A stretch of DNA of 64,000 nt from Takakia lepidozioides (taxonomy: Eukaryota; Streptophyta; Takakiopsida; Takakiales; Takakiaceae). A program made the position numbers and the translations under genes. The notes beneath the pieces are model-generated. The model had not been told where the DNA came from and searched no databases. It saw only the letters and a program-made list of their open reading frames with translations. How positions within the stretch are numbered: position 1 is the stretch's first letter; every line of letters starts with the position of its first letter. Location of the stretch: the NCBI GenBank assembly GCA_030704615.1, contig CM060734.1, forward strand, positions 37,528,042-37,592,041. Reading direction: 5' to 3'. Below, one piece after another: positions 1 through 8,844 of the stretch.

Positions 1-945
1 GACTGCTGAGGTATGTGGGGATGTCGTTTTGTGTCTTGAGGTAGAAACCGTCAAGAAAGCTTAAGGATGAGTAGTTGAGTCCACCTTGTCTGGAATAGTG
101 GTGATCGGCGGGTATACAACAGAGATGGTGTGAATGAGTAAAACTTGCCCATTCATGGTCAGCGGGGGATGGAGTTTTATGTATACCATTGTATGTGTGA
201 CCCATGAGAGCAATGTCCTTGTTGAAATCGCCTGCTAGAATGTAGTGCTGGGAGTGGGTGGAAGGTTGTGTTAACGTTTTAGAGATGGTGAGCAGGATAT
301 CAGGGATCAAGGGGAGATCTTCGGAGTGTGAGGGCATGTACAAGTGTATAAGGATAATAGGAGGCATGGCGGGAAGGTGTAGTTTGATGATTTGAAGATG
401 TGATCGTAGGGAAGAGCGACAGGGATTTTGATTGTGGTGTTCGGGGAGTGATGTGTGCGGAGGATACCAAAAGCCATCCCTCCCCGAGTAGGGTGATATG
501 GCGCGGAGCGTCTGTTTAGGCACTTTGCAGCTGTGAGTGAGCTGCCATATAGCAGGTAGTAGGCTGGGAGGAGTTTCTTGATATTTGAGTTGTTGGGGTT
601 GTGTGCGCTGAGTTTAGTTTCTTGTAATAGAATGATATGTGGGGGTGTAGAGTCCGTTAGATGGAGAAGGCTTTGGATGCTGGTGGCAAGTGATCCTACA
701 TTCCACGTAAGTATGTTGAGTGCGTGTGCTGGCTGGGAGGAGGCGGTGTGTGGGAGGCTGTTGGATCTAGGAAATGTTGGAGGTGGGACATTGGTGGAGC
801 TGGTCATGCAGGGTGGGATGGTGGATGGAGGTGTGGTGGGAGGGGGTTGATATCCAGGGATGCCTCTCGTGGCGTGGAGGGTTGCGGCGAGAATATTTTT
901 GGAGAGGAATGGAAATTTGTTGGTGATAGTATCGACTACCTCCGG
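1..945 (-). pseudogene. AP-endonuclease domain of LINE copy A
   Basis: The minus strand encodes an exonuclease-endonuclease-phosphatase fold typical of APE-type LINEs. The first block (LTWNVGS, about 720-700) is followed by IILLQETKLS (about 640-610). After a frameshift near 345-375 comes ILAGDFNKD (about 240-215), then SFLDGFY near 35-50. These match the usual N, E and GDxN catalytic blocks in order. The longest single frame is 307-969; its first residues are already junction sequence with the gypsy fragment. The domain would nick target DNA to prime reverse transcription. The frameshift makes this copy defective. Confidence 0.8.
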
Positions 946-1350
946 AATTGAGTCCGAAGTTCGTACCACCGTATGCGGGACCCTTTCGCATCCGGAAGGT
1001 TATGAATGAGGATGTGTATGAATTGGAGTTGCCGGCAAACAGCAAGGTGCATCCGGTATTCCACGTCTCATTTTTTAAGCCTTACTTCAAAGATGAAGCA
1101 CGTCCGAATCGGCCTCAAGTGTTGCGTCCGCCACCTGTGCTGTTGGATCATGAAATTGAACCTGAGTACGAGGTGGAGGCAATGCTTAAGTTGAGGAGAT
1201 TCAAGAATCGAGAAACGGAGTATCTCGTGAAATGGAAGGGCTATCATCATGTGGAGGCATCTTGGGTGCGTGTCTCAGAAATGGGAAACGCATCCGAGGC
1301 GGTTGCAGTTTTCGAAGAGCAACCGAGGGGGTTGTCTTGTAGTGCGGGCT
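946..1350 (+). pseudogene. Ty3/gypsy chromovirus integrase C-terminus with chromodomain (5'-truncated)
   Basis: The frame opens with SPKFVPPYAGPF, the usual 'LSPKFxGPF' segment after the integrase core, then KVHPVFHVSFFKPY. It ends in a chromodomain at about 1165-1290 (YEVEAMLKL, EYLVKWKGY, ASWVRVSEM), the C-terminal targeting module of chromoviruses. Gag, protease, RT, RNase H and the integrase core are absent: only the last 130 or so codons of pol remain, joined directly to LINE sequence. Full-length chromoviral pol is over 1000 residues. The stop lies 17 bp inside the proposed 3' LTR, so either the LTR start is slightly off or the two overlap. Confidence 0.85.
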
Positions 1351-2582
1351 AATGCGGAAGCTACGTGCTTCCAGTCACGTACTATAATCGTGTAGCCTCG
1401 GGACAAAGTCGTAGTGCGGCTTCGGCGTGTTCCCGTACCTCAGGCCAGCATTCCAAAGTGGACCCGATTGTAGTGATTGAGGTGCACGGTTGGTTCAAGG
1501 TTATCTTCCTAGTAAAAAAGGGTTCAAGGCGAACCCTTGCTCAAGGTGATGCCAAAAGCGACATCACGAGCGGTTGCAAGCAAATGTTGTTGCAGTAAGG
1601 CGATTTGATCCTCGGGGAGGATCGATCCTTGGCCCTGAAGTGGGTCAAGAAGTGTGCACTAGGAGGAGCTTGAGAGGCTCCACCCTTGGCCGGGACTTGG
1701 AGGAAGTCGGCCGAACTAGCTAGTGGAGAGAAGAGTCAAGTGGGGGTTTGGTTCTTAGCCATGGGACGCCATGGTGCGGAAACAAACTCCTTGATGTGGG
1801 ACGCCACAACTTGGATGTTCGTTTCTACAAAATGGACAAGTCGATGAGGACATCGACTCCCTATTGGTAGGGGTGTCTGTCGCGGTCCTTTGCCTTGAGG
1901 GCAGGGGGTCAAGTCGCAGAGGGGCTGCCCCTGTGGTGGGGGCGGTGGCAGCAATAGGTACGGGGGGCTGAAGCAACCTTGAGTGCCCAAGGCACTTGAG
2001 GAGGCGGAGGCACTCACTAGGTGGAGCCCCGCACACCGGGTTGCGGTGGGGGTGGCTCCACAAGGGGTGGTGGTAGCTTAGTGGGACTTAGTGGGGGTGG
2101 CATAGGACTCACCATGGGGGCGAAGACCTTGTGGTGGGAGTCGTGGGGAGTCTTGGGACTCATCACGGTCCAAGGTGACCGTGGTGGGTGGGCCAAGACT
2201 CACCACCGGGAATCGAGGGTTTTCGTGGTGGTTCGCCATAAAATGGTGGTTGTTTGTGAAACCCCCGCGGACAGCCACATAAGTATATATAGGGAGTAGT
2301 AACCCCGAGAACGGTGCAAGCCCGTTGGTGTCCAAAAACTAGTGAGTAAGCGTGCGAGCCGGAAAGCGACCAAGGTGTGGGGAGCTATTCCGGACTGCCA
2401 TCGACCAAAGGGAATTTTCACTAGGCCCAAATTGGGAGAGGGTCTACTGGAGGAGGACCGTTATGCCCCGGTGAGCAGCCGAAGCTCCGAGTTGGCCCGA
2501 TGGCCAGTTTGGGAGTTAGGCGCGCGCATCAAGCGAGTAACTATGACTTGAAGGGGAGCTTCCCGAAATGAGGTGCGCAACA
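1333..2582 (+). repeat. Probable 3' LTR of the chromovirus fragment
   Basis: A 1250-bp stretch follows the pol end. It starts TGTCTTG just after a purine-rich tract (gaccgagggggt type, about 1321-1332) and ends GCGCAACA, immediately before LINE sequence resumes at 2583. TGT...ACA ends fit chromoviral LTRs. No second LTR is in the window, so the boundaries cannot be confirmed by comparison. Frames inside it are not convincingly coding. Confidence 0.5.
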
Positions 2583-2890
2583 TAGGAGGTGTGGGGGTGC
2601 TAGATATCTGTGAGGTAGTGGGGGTAGATCATGTAATTGTTGTAGTAGCGAACAGATGTGTGTGTTTGGTTGGGTTCGAAAGTAGTCGTTGCATATTGAG
2701 GGTATTGGAGAGATGACGAGAATTAGTGAGAATATGAGATGTTGTTTAGGGTATGTGCTAAGTTTATGGGTGGCACTGACTAGAAATGGGTGTTCGCAGG
2801 CAGGAAGCCCAAGGTGACAATTGGGTATGTGAGTTTGCGGTTATTGGTGGAAGGGTTGGGGAGGAAGGGAGAGAAGTGGTCACTAAGATG

Positions 2891-3322
2891 TTAGTATGCA
2901 GGCACGAGGGAGACAGTGTCTGTTTGGAAATATAGTGCATATCTGTCTTTAGGATCCTTTGAGAGCTTGTTGATGATGCTAGTTATGGTATTTGGGCTTG
3001 GGTTTGGGTGGATGTCGCCGCAGCGGAGTAGTATGAGTGTTTCATAGGCAAGTTTATAAGATATAAAGTGGGATGGTGGGTGGTGGTCGGAGTGTTTAGA
3101 GGTGAGAGGTTTCTGGTGATATCTCCCATGTGGGCAGTGGGTTATAAGTTGGGTTTTGATGGAATGGGGGGTGGGGAAGTGATTAGATAGATGTTCGTAC
3201 GGGTGTGTGAGGGAGAGGGTGTTACTTTGGAAATATAGTGCATATCTGTCTTGTGGGTCCATTGGCAATGGACCCATGATGTCATCGATAGAAGTGGGAC
3301 CTGGGTTTGGGTGGATGTCACC
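2891..3322 (-). pseudogene. LINE copy A N-terminal frame with two 2A-like motifs
   Basis: One open minus-strand frame carries two copies of a 2A-like module: ELILLRC-GDIHPNPGP at 3322-3296, and 101 codons later LILLRC-GDIHPNPSP at 3019-2993, where Gly is replaced by Ser. Each is followed by a near-identical block ending DRYALYFQ, so the module itself is duplicated. 2A-like D-x-E-x-NPGP peptides cause ribosome skipping in some APE-type LINEs. Here Glu is His, as in several metazoan CR1-like elements. The sequence upstream of the first motif stays open back to a G18 tract at 3371-3388. Confidence 0.7.
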
Positions 3323-3327
3323 ACATC

Positions 3328-4209
3328 TTAGGAGTATGAGCTCGATACATGTGTCTGTGTATGCAGTGTCGGGGGGGGGGGGGGGGGGTGATGGTAATAA
3401 TGTCTGGATTTTAGGGGGTTTTGACGTCGGGTGTCGTGTGGGTGAATAGCGAGTGCAAGGGGTTCAGAGTGGGTACGGTAGGGTATTTTGGGATGGTGAG
3501 GGAAAAAAAGGTGTGGATGGAATGTATGGATTGGAATGTTGGGGTTTGTAGAAGTGGAGCTAGTGGACAGGAAGTGTACGGGGCGGACGGTCAAGACGCT
3601 ATTAATTTGATGGGTCGATATGGAGGAGGGTCGAATATTTAGGGAATAGTATATAGAGTGTAAAAAGTGGGGTTGCCTTAGATGTGAGCATTGCTTTTGA
3701 CGACTATCGGGTGGAGGTCGGGCAAGCACCAAAGAGGTGGTGACAGAGAGGCACCGTGTGCAAGATTTTGCGGAGTGGGGTGACATTGTTCCAGGCCTGG
3801 CGGGGGTTGATGAAACTTTAGCAGTAGTGTGAGAGGTGATGGTATGTGGGCTAAAGGGTTCATGGGTGAAATATGTGTCATGAGCACTTAGGGCATATTG
3901 AATGAGAGAGTGTGATATTCCATTGTAAGGGATTTTGGGGTATAGGTGTCTGGGGAATGGATGTAGTGAAATTTTTTGGACATATGTGTCACGGTATGAG
4001 AATTGTGCAATAAGGCAAGTAGGGGATGGATGATAAACGTCTGGGAGACGATGACAAACAAAAGATGGATGGTATACGCCTGGGAGGTGATGCCAAACAG
4101 AAGATGGATGGTATACGTCAAGGAGACGATGATAAATATGATATGGATTGTATACATCTAGAAGTTGAAGAATAACAAAATGGCAGTAATACATTTTTGT
4201 GGTAATCAA
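3328..4209 (-). CDS. Pro/His/Ser-rich frame upstream of LINE copy A, unrecognised
   Basis: A 293-codon minus-strand frame lies just upstream of the 2A-like module. It has no recognised domain. Its first third contains a 39-bp repeat (about four units, 4020-4160) encoding variants of LLDVYHPS, and the rest is rich in Pro, His and Ser. It ends in a different phase from the 2A frame, the two being separated by a run of 18 G (C on this strand) at 3371-3388. A slip in that run, or an assembly error there, could join the frames into a LINE ORF1. Long open frames in C-rich antisense sequence can also be accidental, so confidence is low. Confidence 0.3.
   Translation of the reverse strand: MITTKMYYCHFVILQLLDVYNPYHIYHRLLDVYHPSSVWHHLPGVYHPSFVCHRLPDVYHPSPTCLIAQFSYRDTYVQKISLHPFPRHLYPKIPYNGISHSLIQYALSAHDTYFTHEPFSPHTITSHTTAKVSSTPARPGTMSPHSAKSCTRCLSVTTSLVLARPPPDSRQKQCSHLRQPHFLHSIYYSLNIRPSSISTHQINSVLTVRPVHFLSTSSTSTNPNIPIHTFHPHLFFPHHPKIPYRTHSEPLALAIHPHDTRRQNPLKSRHYYHHPPPPPPTLHTQTHVSSSYS
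4020..4160. repeat. 39-bp minisatellite, about 4 units
   Basis: The unit 'agatggatggtatacgcctgggaggtgatgccaaac' recurs with substitutions. Because the period is a multiple of three, it keeps the minus-strand frame open. Confidence 0.75.
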
Positions 4210-4518
4210 TGGAGAAGATCACGGAGTAGAAATCTTTGTGTAAAATGTGGTAGAAGTCATTTGATATGATCATGGAGTAAAAATCTTTGTGTAAAATCAT
4301 GTGGGTAGAGTAACATGTAGGTGAAGATGTTTGAAATAGAGCCGGAGTGCCCAAACAGCTGGGGTAGAGGAGACTGAAAGTGCAGAGTTGTTCTCGCTTG
4401 AACGAGAGTCGTTGTTGGAGCTATGCTTCAGCTGACAAAGATTGAGAAGTCTTGTACCAGGGTAAGTGAATTGTGGTACCATGAGTGGCGACTGACAGAG
4501 GGCAACTTGTCCAAGGTG
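4210..4518. other. Non-coding, short 53-bp duplication
   Basis: A block containing 'ggagtagaaatctttgtg' near 4223 recurs as 'ggagtaaaaatctttgtg' near 4276. No gene was seen. Confidence 0.5.
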
Positions 4519-4529
4519 CTAGTCTTGAA

Positions 4530-5195
4530 TCACAGCTCTGCGCCTGTGGGGTGTGTGTGGTAGATACTGCGGGGTAGTGGGATGCCCTTTAAGGTCGGGG
4601 AGCCAGCTGGGGCAGAACAACAGTAAGTTAGAGAATGATGGCAGTTTAATGTACACAGGAGTGGATCTTGTGAACATAAAGGGGGGAGGGGTGTCCAGGG
4701 TAGGGAAGAGGGTTGAGTGTGCTCCCTGGAAGTAAAAGGACAGTGAAGCGGTTGTGGCCGGGTGGGGGGCAACATCTGCTGCCAACTCCAAGGCACTTGG
4801 ATGTTTTGGTTGGCAGCTACATCATGGAATCCAATTCCACCTTCCAAGTGCTGGCACCAGCTGAGAGCATTCGGCCAGTCCATCTCAATGTGCGTCTTCT
4901 GAGTTGTGGCCAGCAAAGCCTCCATGGGGGCAGCCCACTCTGCGGCTTGGTTTTGGTGTGTGGTGAGCAGGGCCTCAAGTTCAAGAGATCTTTCATTGAG
5001 TTTGTTAGCACTGCCCTTATGGTGGGATGCCCTCCCCTCATCAATTCTTGCTTTCTCTGCCAGTGCAGTCACCATTACTTGAGCTGAAGTTGATGTGTAG
5101 CCAGCTTGCCTGTGCTGCAAACTTTCCAGCTTCTATGCTAGTTCTGCCACCTGGGCAGCTTTTACTTCCTGCTGCTCAATATGAGGTTGGTGTGT
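4530..5195 (-). pseudogene. Coiled-coil gene fragment
   Basis: The minus-strand frame reads IEQQEVKAAQVAELA, then a TAG stop, then KLESLQHRQAGY and a Glu/Ala/Lys/Leu-rich stretch (VTALAEKARIDEG, LNERSLELEALLTT). This heptad-like composition suggests a coiled coil. The nonsense codon at about 5133 makes it a broken fragment. The tail after about 4830 turns Pro/Thr/Ser-rich and does not look coding. The parent gene is not recognised. Confidence 0.4.
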
Positions 5196-5231
5196 GACCA
5201 ACAGGCTGGTGATATTGCTGTAAGAACGGAG

Positions 5232-6635
5232 TCAAGGTATCGGAGTGGCAAGTTGATGCCAATGTGAATGACCATCTTGGTGGAAGTCGTGATGGAGTTT
5301 AAGACCAGGAACATAGAGTGTATCAGTACCTCCCTCCATGCAATCTTCGGGATGGGGGGCAAAGCTTCGCCACTTCAGGATGCGGAAACTCCAGGAGGTA
5401 GGGTGGGAACTGGGTCTCCATGGTACAACGTCTGTACGGCTCCAAATGAGGGTAGCACCAAGCTCGGTGTAAGGCCCCCAAAACTTATATAGAGCCACTT
5501 GCATGGAACAAGATTCTTCGGGCTGGGGCTTAGCATCCAACCATTGTTGAGCAATAGTTTGCAATGCCCCATCACAAAACTGAGGCCTATTCTGTGAACC
5601 TCCCGCATTCTTATTCAATTCCAGATTTGTAAGTGAGGAAGAAATGACATCTTGGAGAGGTTGGCTACGGGCTTCATGATGTGCCATGCCATACCAGAAA
5701 CCCTGGACAGTGCATACTCGTGGAGTGAGAGATTTCATTATACCGGTAGCAGGCATATAAAGCAGCAGATTGCATCTGAAGTGTGGGGGAGAGGTAGCCA
5801 TAGTGTCAAACACTCCCTTTGCATCCTCGATGCACCCACATTTTGCATACATGTCTGCCAGGGTATTGTTCAGAATGATAGTTGGTGCAATTCCAGCTCT
5901 GAAGATGTCGCCATGGAACGCTTTGCCCTTTTCCAGATCTGCCAGGGCAGTGTGTAGAATGAACTGCCATCTGGAGTGTATATTGCTGGTATTGTACTCC
6001 GGGGTGAGGAGGGGCTGGGGTAGAGTGAGATCTCCCGGGTTGTAGTGGTTGCCGTGTGGCCATTGCCATGTTGCAAACATAGTCCATGCCGTGATGAGGC
6101 TGGCCTGAGCTGTAGTAAAGTTGCCACCAGATGCTGTAATGTTGGTGACTTGGCCATGGCTGGCCCTGATGGTGAGAGACTGTCGGCAAGGGTGCTGTTG
6201 CTGCATCATAACGTTGCAATCCGGCACTTTTGGCCGAATGATACCAGGGTATGCTTCGTGGAAGGAGAGATACATGTGAGAGAAGGGCTGCTTTCTGATG
6301 GTGTTCAGAGGATTGTAGTGGGTGACATCATAGAAAAGATGGGGGAGGGTGTAAGAACCTGGTGGGGTAGAGAATCTGACAATGTACGATTCAATATCTG
6401 CTTCAATATCGCCATGCTGCCCAAAAGTAGTTTCAGAATGATGTTGATGGCTCTTCCTATAAAGTTGACGCTTGCGGGACTGAGTCAAGTTTTTGTGTAG
6501 CATTTGATGATAGGTTGCCGAAGCCTCCAGCCTGTCCATCACTGCACCGGCCTCTCGAATGTTGTCGTACTCGTACTGAAGCTGTTTTGGGCACTGGCTG
6601 GCAGACCTGCATGGTTGATGGTGATCTGAATCCAA
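5232..6635 (-). pseudogene. Long minus-strand frame containing a PPR fragment
   Basis: A 467-codon frame. Only its middle, about 5965-5795, is recognisable: LEKGKAFHGDIFRAGIAP, NNTLADMYAKCGCIEDAKGVFDTM is the L-S repeat pair of a PLS-class PPR protein, close to residues 250-400 of the PPR gene at 31744-33492. PPR proteins bind organellar RNA. Only one repeat pair is kept, followed by decayed sequence (GIMKSLTPRVCTVQGFWYGMAHHEARS). The remainder matches nothing I know. It is best read as a gene fragment carried in transposon DNA. Confidence 0.6.
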
Positions 6636-7188
6636 TGTGCTTTGGGAAGTCGGCTGAGAAATTTGTCACCTTGTGCAACAGCCCTGCACCTGAGACCACT
6701 CCACTGGCTAGTGTTGCTACTCCCCACAGCTCAGGTTTTGCTCCAAGCATCACTCTCAAACCTGAGAGAAGAAAATCATGTTTGCCATGGGGCCTCTTGG
6801 TGTGCCTGGTCCGTAATTGGGCCCTCACAAAGTAGGGATTAGATGTGCAGATTTGGGTGCCAGAGTCATCGCACATGCCCCTGTGCAGCTTTATCGTAAC
6901 CTCTCTAAGTCTGACTTGCACTGTGTAGAGATTGTGCACTTTCAAAGATATTTCCGGTCTCTGACTGTAGCATGGGCTTATATTATCGGTTGAAGTCACG
7001 AGCCTATGCATGGTGCCCTGTTGGGGTTGCTGCAATATGTACAGCGTGATCCCAGATCTATGTTGGAACCCAATCTTTGAGGTGCCAGTGCAGCTTGGCC
7101 AATGTAACTGGGCACAACCTTGGGCATATGTTGACAAATCAACATGGCAATGTTTATAGGAGTAGTATTGAGCTTTTGAACAAAGCAC
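6457..7188 (-). CDS. Unrecognised 243-codon frame
   Basis: A minus-strand frame overlapping its neighbours on both sides in other phases. No domain or motif was recognised. The central part (about 6900-6640: RTRHTKRPHGKHDFLL, LRVMLGAKPELWGVATL) has protein-like composition, but there is nothing to assign. It may be a decayed piece of the same element as the flanking frames. Confidence 0.25.
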   Translation of the reverse strand: MLCSKAQYYSYKHCHVDLSTYAQGCAQLHWPSCTGTSKIGFQHRSGITLYILQQPQQGTMHRLVTSTDNISPCYSQRPEISLKVHNLYTVQVRLREVTIKLHRGMCDDSGTQICTSNPYFVRAQLRTRHTKRPHGKHDFLLSGLRVMLGAKPELWGVATLASGVVSGAGLLHKVTNFSADFPKHIGFRSPSTMQVCQPVPKTASVRVRQHSRGRCSDGQAGGFGNLSSNATQKLDSVPQASTL

Positions 7189-8198
7189 TTAGTATGTGCC
7201 ATTTGGACCTGGAGATGGGCCGCAATTATATGAGTGGCTGGTAACTGCCGTATAATTTGTAATAGTGGAGGTAAACATTGATCATAATATTGGGTGACCA
7301 TGATGGGTACATATGCCCTTTGGGTGGGGATGTGGCGTTGGGATTCCTGCAGACATAGTAGTTGGCCTGTGGCATACTGTGCTTCAACATAGATGCTAGT
7401 GTGACTTGGCAGTAGGGGAGATAGTTCCATCGCGTATTTTTGCACTATGTCACAGGGGGGTATTGAAAAAGTGGCATGAGCATTGGATACGAGCTTCCGA
7501 GTGTGCAGTCTTTGCTGAGGGTGGCGTGTTGTCCTTTCACCCCAATCTGCTAACTGGCCGGGACCTGTTATAATTAGCACACTGTTGTGCATTTTGGTCC
7601 CTAAGCTATCTTGCAGTGGTAGTAGAGGATATGGTGCTTCGTTTAGGCTCTGTTCAGGCCTGTGCATGGCATTAGTACAGTGATCATAGTAGAGTGGTAT
7701 TAGCATGTACTGATTTCCATTGAGCTTTTGATCATAGGAGCGAGTAACAATTCTGAACATTGATGGTATATAAATATAATACTGCATACGAGTTACAAAT
7801 AGCTTTGACAGCAGAGAGTGCAATGATATTTCCAGGCTTTGAGCCAGGCAGTATTGTAGTGTCACATTGAGTTTTTGGTCATAGCAGCGAATGGCAATGG
7901 TGAGCTTTGATGGTGTGTGGATATGTAACTGCATTCTGGTTTTGACAAGTATCCTTGACAGCGTTGTGTCTTCTTGCACATATGGGGGCTTTTGAGCATA
8001 GTAACGAGTGGTATTTGTGAGCATTGATATTGTGTGGGTAAACTGCCGCCGGATTGTAAGGGGTGCTGATAGCAGGGAGTGCCATATCCTCTTCATGCTC
8101 TGAGCATGGCAATTAATGTAGATTACATTTACATAGACATTCAGCATTTGAGCATTGCAATGCTTGGATAAGTTTTTGAACAGGGCAGCAAATGGCAC
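6996..8198 (-). CDS. Unrecognised 400-codon frame over degenerate repeats
   Basis: A long minus-strand frame whose 5' half is built of degenerate repeats: SLLS....TR-Q--I-I-S-LTI-TR-Y-QKLN recurs three to four times. At DNA level the plus-strand phrase 'gagcattgata/ gagctttgatgg' recurs near 7753, 7899, 8016 and 8199, spaced 117-183 bp. Repeats, Gln/His/Cys/Tyr richness and lack of any domain argue that the open frame is a by-product of the repeats rather than a gene. Confidence 0.25.
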   Translation of the reverse strand: MPFAALFKNLSKHCNAQMLNVYVNVIYINCHAQSMKRIWHSLLSAPLTIRRQFTHTISMLTNTTRYYAQKPPYVQEDTTLSRILVKTRMQLHIHTPSKLTIAIRCYDQKLNVTLQYCLAQSLEISLHSLLSKLFVTRMQYYIYIPSMFRIVTRSYDQKLNGNQYMLIPLYYDHCTNAMHRPEQSLNEAPYPLLPLQDSLGTKMHNSVLIITGPGQLADWGERTTRHPQQRLHTRKLVSNAHATFSIPPCDIVQKYAMELSPLLPSHTSIYVEAQYATGQLLCLQESQRHIPTQRAYVPIMVTQYYDQCLPPLLQIIRQLPATHIIAAHLQVQMAHTKCFVQKLNTTPINIAMLICQHMPKVVPSYIGQAALAPQRLGSNIDLGSRCTYCSNPNRAPCIGS

Positions 8199-8330
8199 TT
8201 GTGAGCGTTGATACTGTCAGGGTAGAGTATCGCAGCCAATTACATGGGGTGTTGACCGCAGTGAGTACCGTAACCTGTTCAGGCTTTGGGCATAGCAGTG
8301 ATTAGTTATAGCAGAGTGATGCATATATTT
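7700..8330. repeat. Degenerate tandem repeats, unit about 120-180 bp
   Basis: Variants of 'gtgagcattgat...ctgc..cgggtt...agcagagagtgc...caggctttgagc..ggca' recur at least four times. A weaker relative continues to about 8800. Confidence 0.5.
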
Positions 8331-8370
8331 CCACAACTAGCAATCTCCACATCTCATCATATATCCTTGT

Positions 8371-8820
8371 TCAGAGTTGCTTTACACTCGCGTGGAGGTC
8401 ATAGTACAGTAATATTATTGTGCACTGTGGCAACAAGTTAAGTTCATGGGGAAGTTTCATCAAAGCTGGAAAAACAAGTTTGTTTCTATGCACATATCCT
8501 GAGTTCACCTTCCTGACCTTCTGTCTTACTGTAGCCAAGATTTGGGTTGCTATCGTCTTAAATTTTTGATCACAACAGCAGGTGAAAATTGTGGCACCTG
8601 ATATCTTGTTAGTATAACACAACATTTTATTTTTAGTTGGTATGAACAGCCATGGGTATAATGAGGCTTTTAGAGCTTGAGCAATGCAGTGTTGTGATAC
8701 CTTTGTTGTGATGTCTTGTGACATATGACGGGTTCTTTGGTATATGCTACTGATGATAGTGGAGACTTCCTCTGCATCTGTGAGTGGCAGCGTGTTGCGT
8801 TGCCCGAGCTTCCGTAACAC
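8371..8820 (-). CDS. Unrecognised 149-codon frame
   Basis: A minus-strand frame (SIYQRTRHMSQDITTKVSQHCIAQALKASLY and so on) next to the degenerate repeats and of similar composition. No domain was recognised, and it is possibly an extension of the repeat-derived sequence. Confidence 0.2.
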   Translation of the reverse strand: MLRKLGQRNTLPLTDAEEVSTIISSIYQRTRHMSQDITTKVSQHCIAQALKASLYPWLFIPTKNKMLCYTNKISGATIFTCCCDQKFKTIATQILATVRQKVRKVNSGYVHRNKLVFPALMKLPHELNLLPQCTIILLYYDLHASVKQL

Positions 8821-8844
8821 CTTTGCAGATAGGGCATCTGGTTT

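Larger units (their letters stand above)
1..3345 (-). mobile_element. LINE copy A, 5' half, interrupted by an LTR retrotransposon fragment
   Basis: Minus-strand non-LTR retrotransposon of the same family as the copy at 23571-30440: the two share the GDIHPNPGP region, the proline-rich linker and the endonuclease start almost residue for residue. Here the element runs from about 3345 leftward off the window edge, so RT and everything downstream lie outside. A Ty3/gypsy 3' end occupies about 946-2582, and about 100 bp of LINE seen in the other copy (near 24065-24165) is missing at that junction. Frameshifts show it is no longer coding. Copy A keeps the endonuclease GDFN segment that the other copy has lost. 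Confidence 0.85.

Noticed and set aside
1736-2335. Several overlapping 80-100 codon frames on both strands
   Set aside because: They lie inside the proposed LTR; high GC and few stops explain them.
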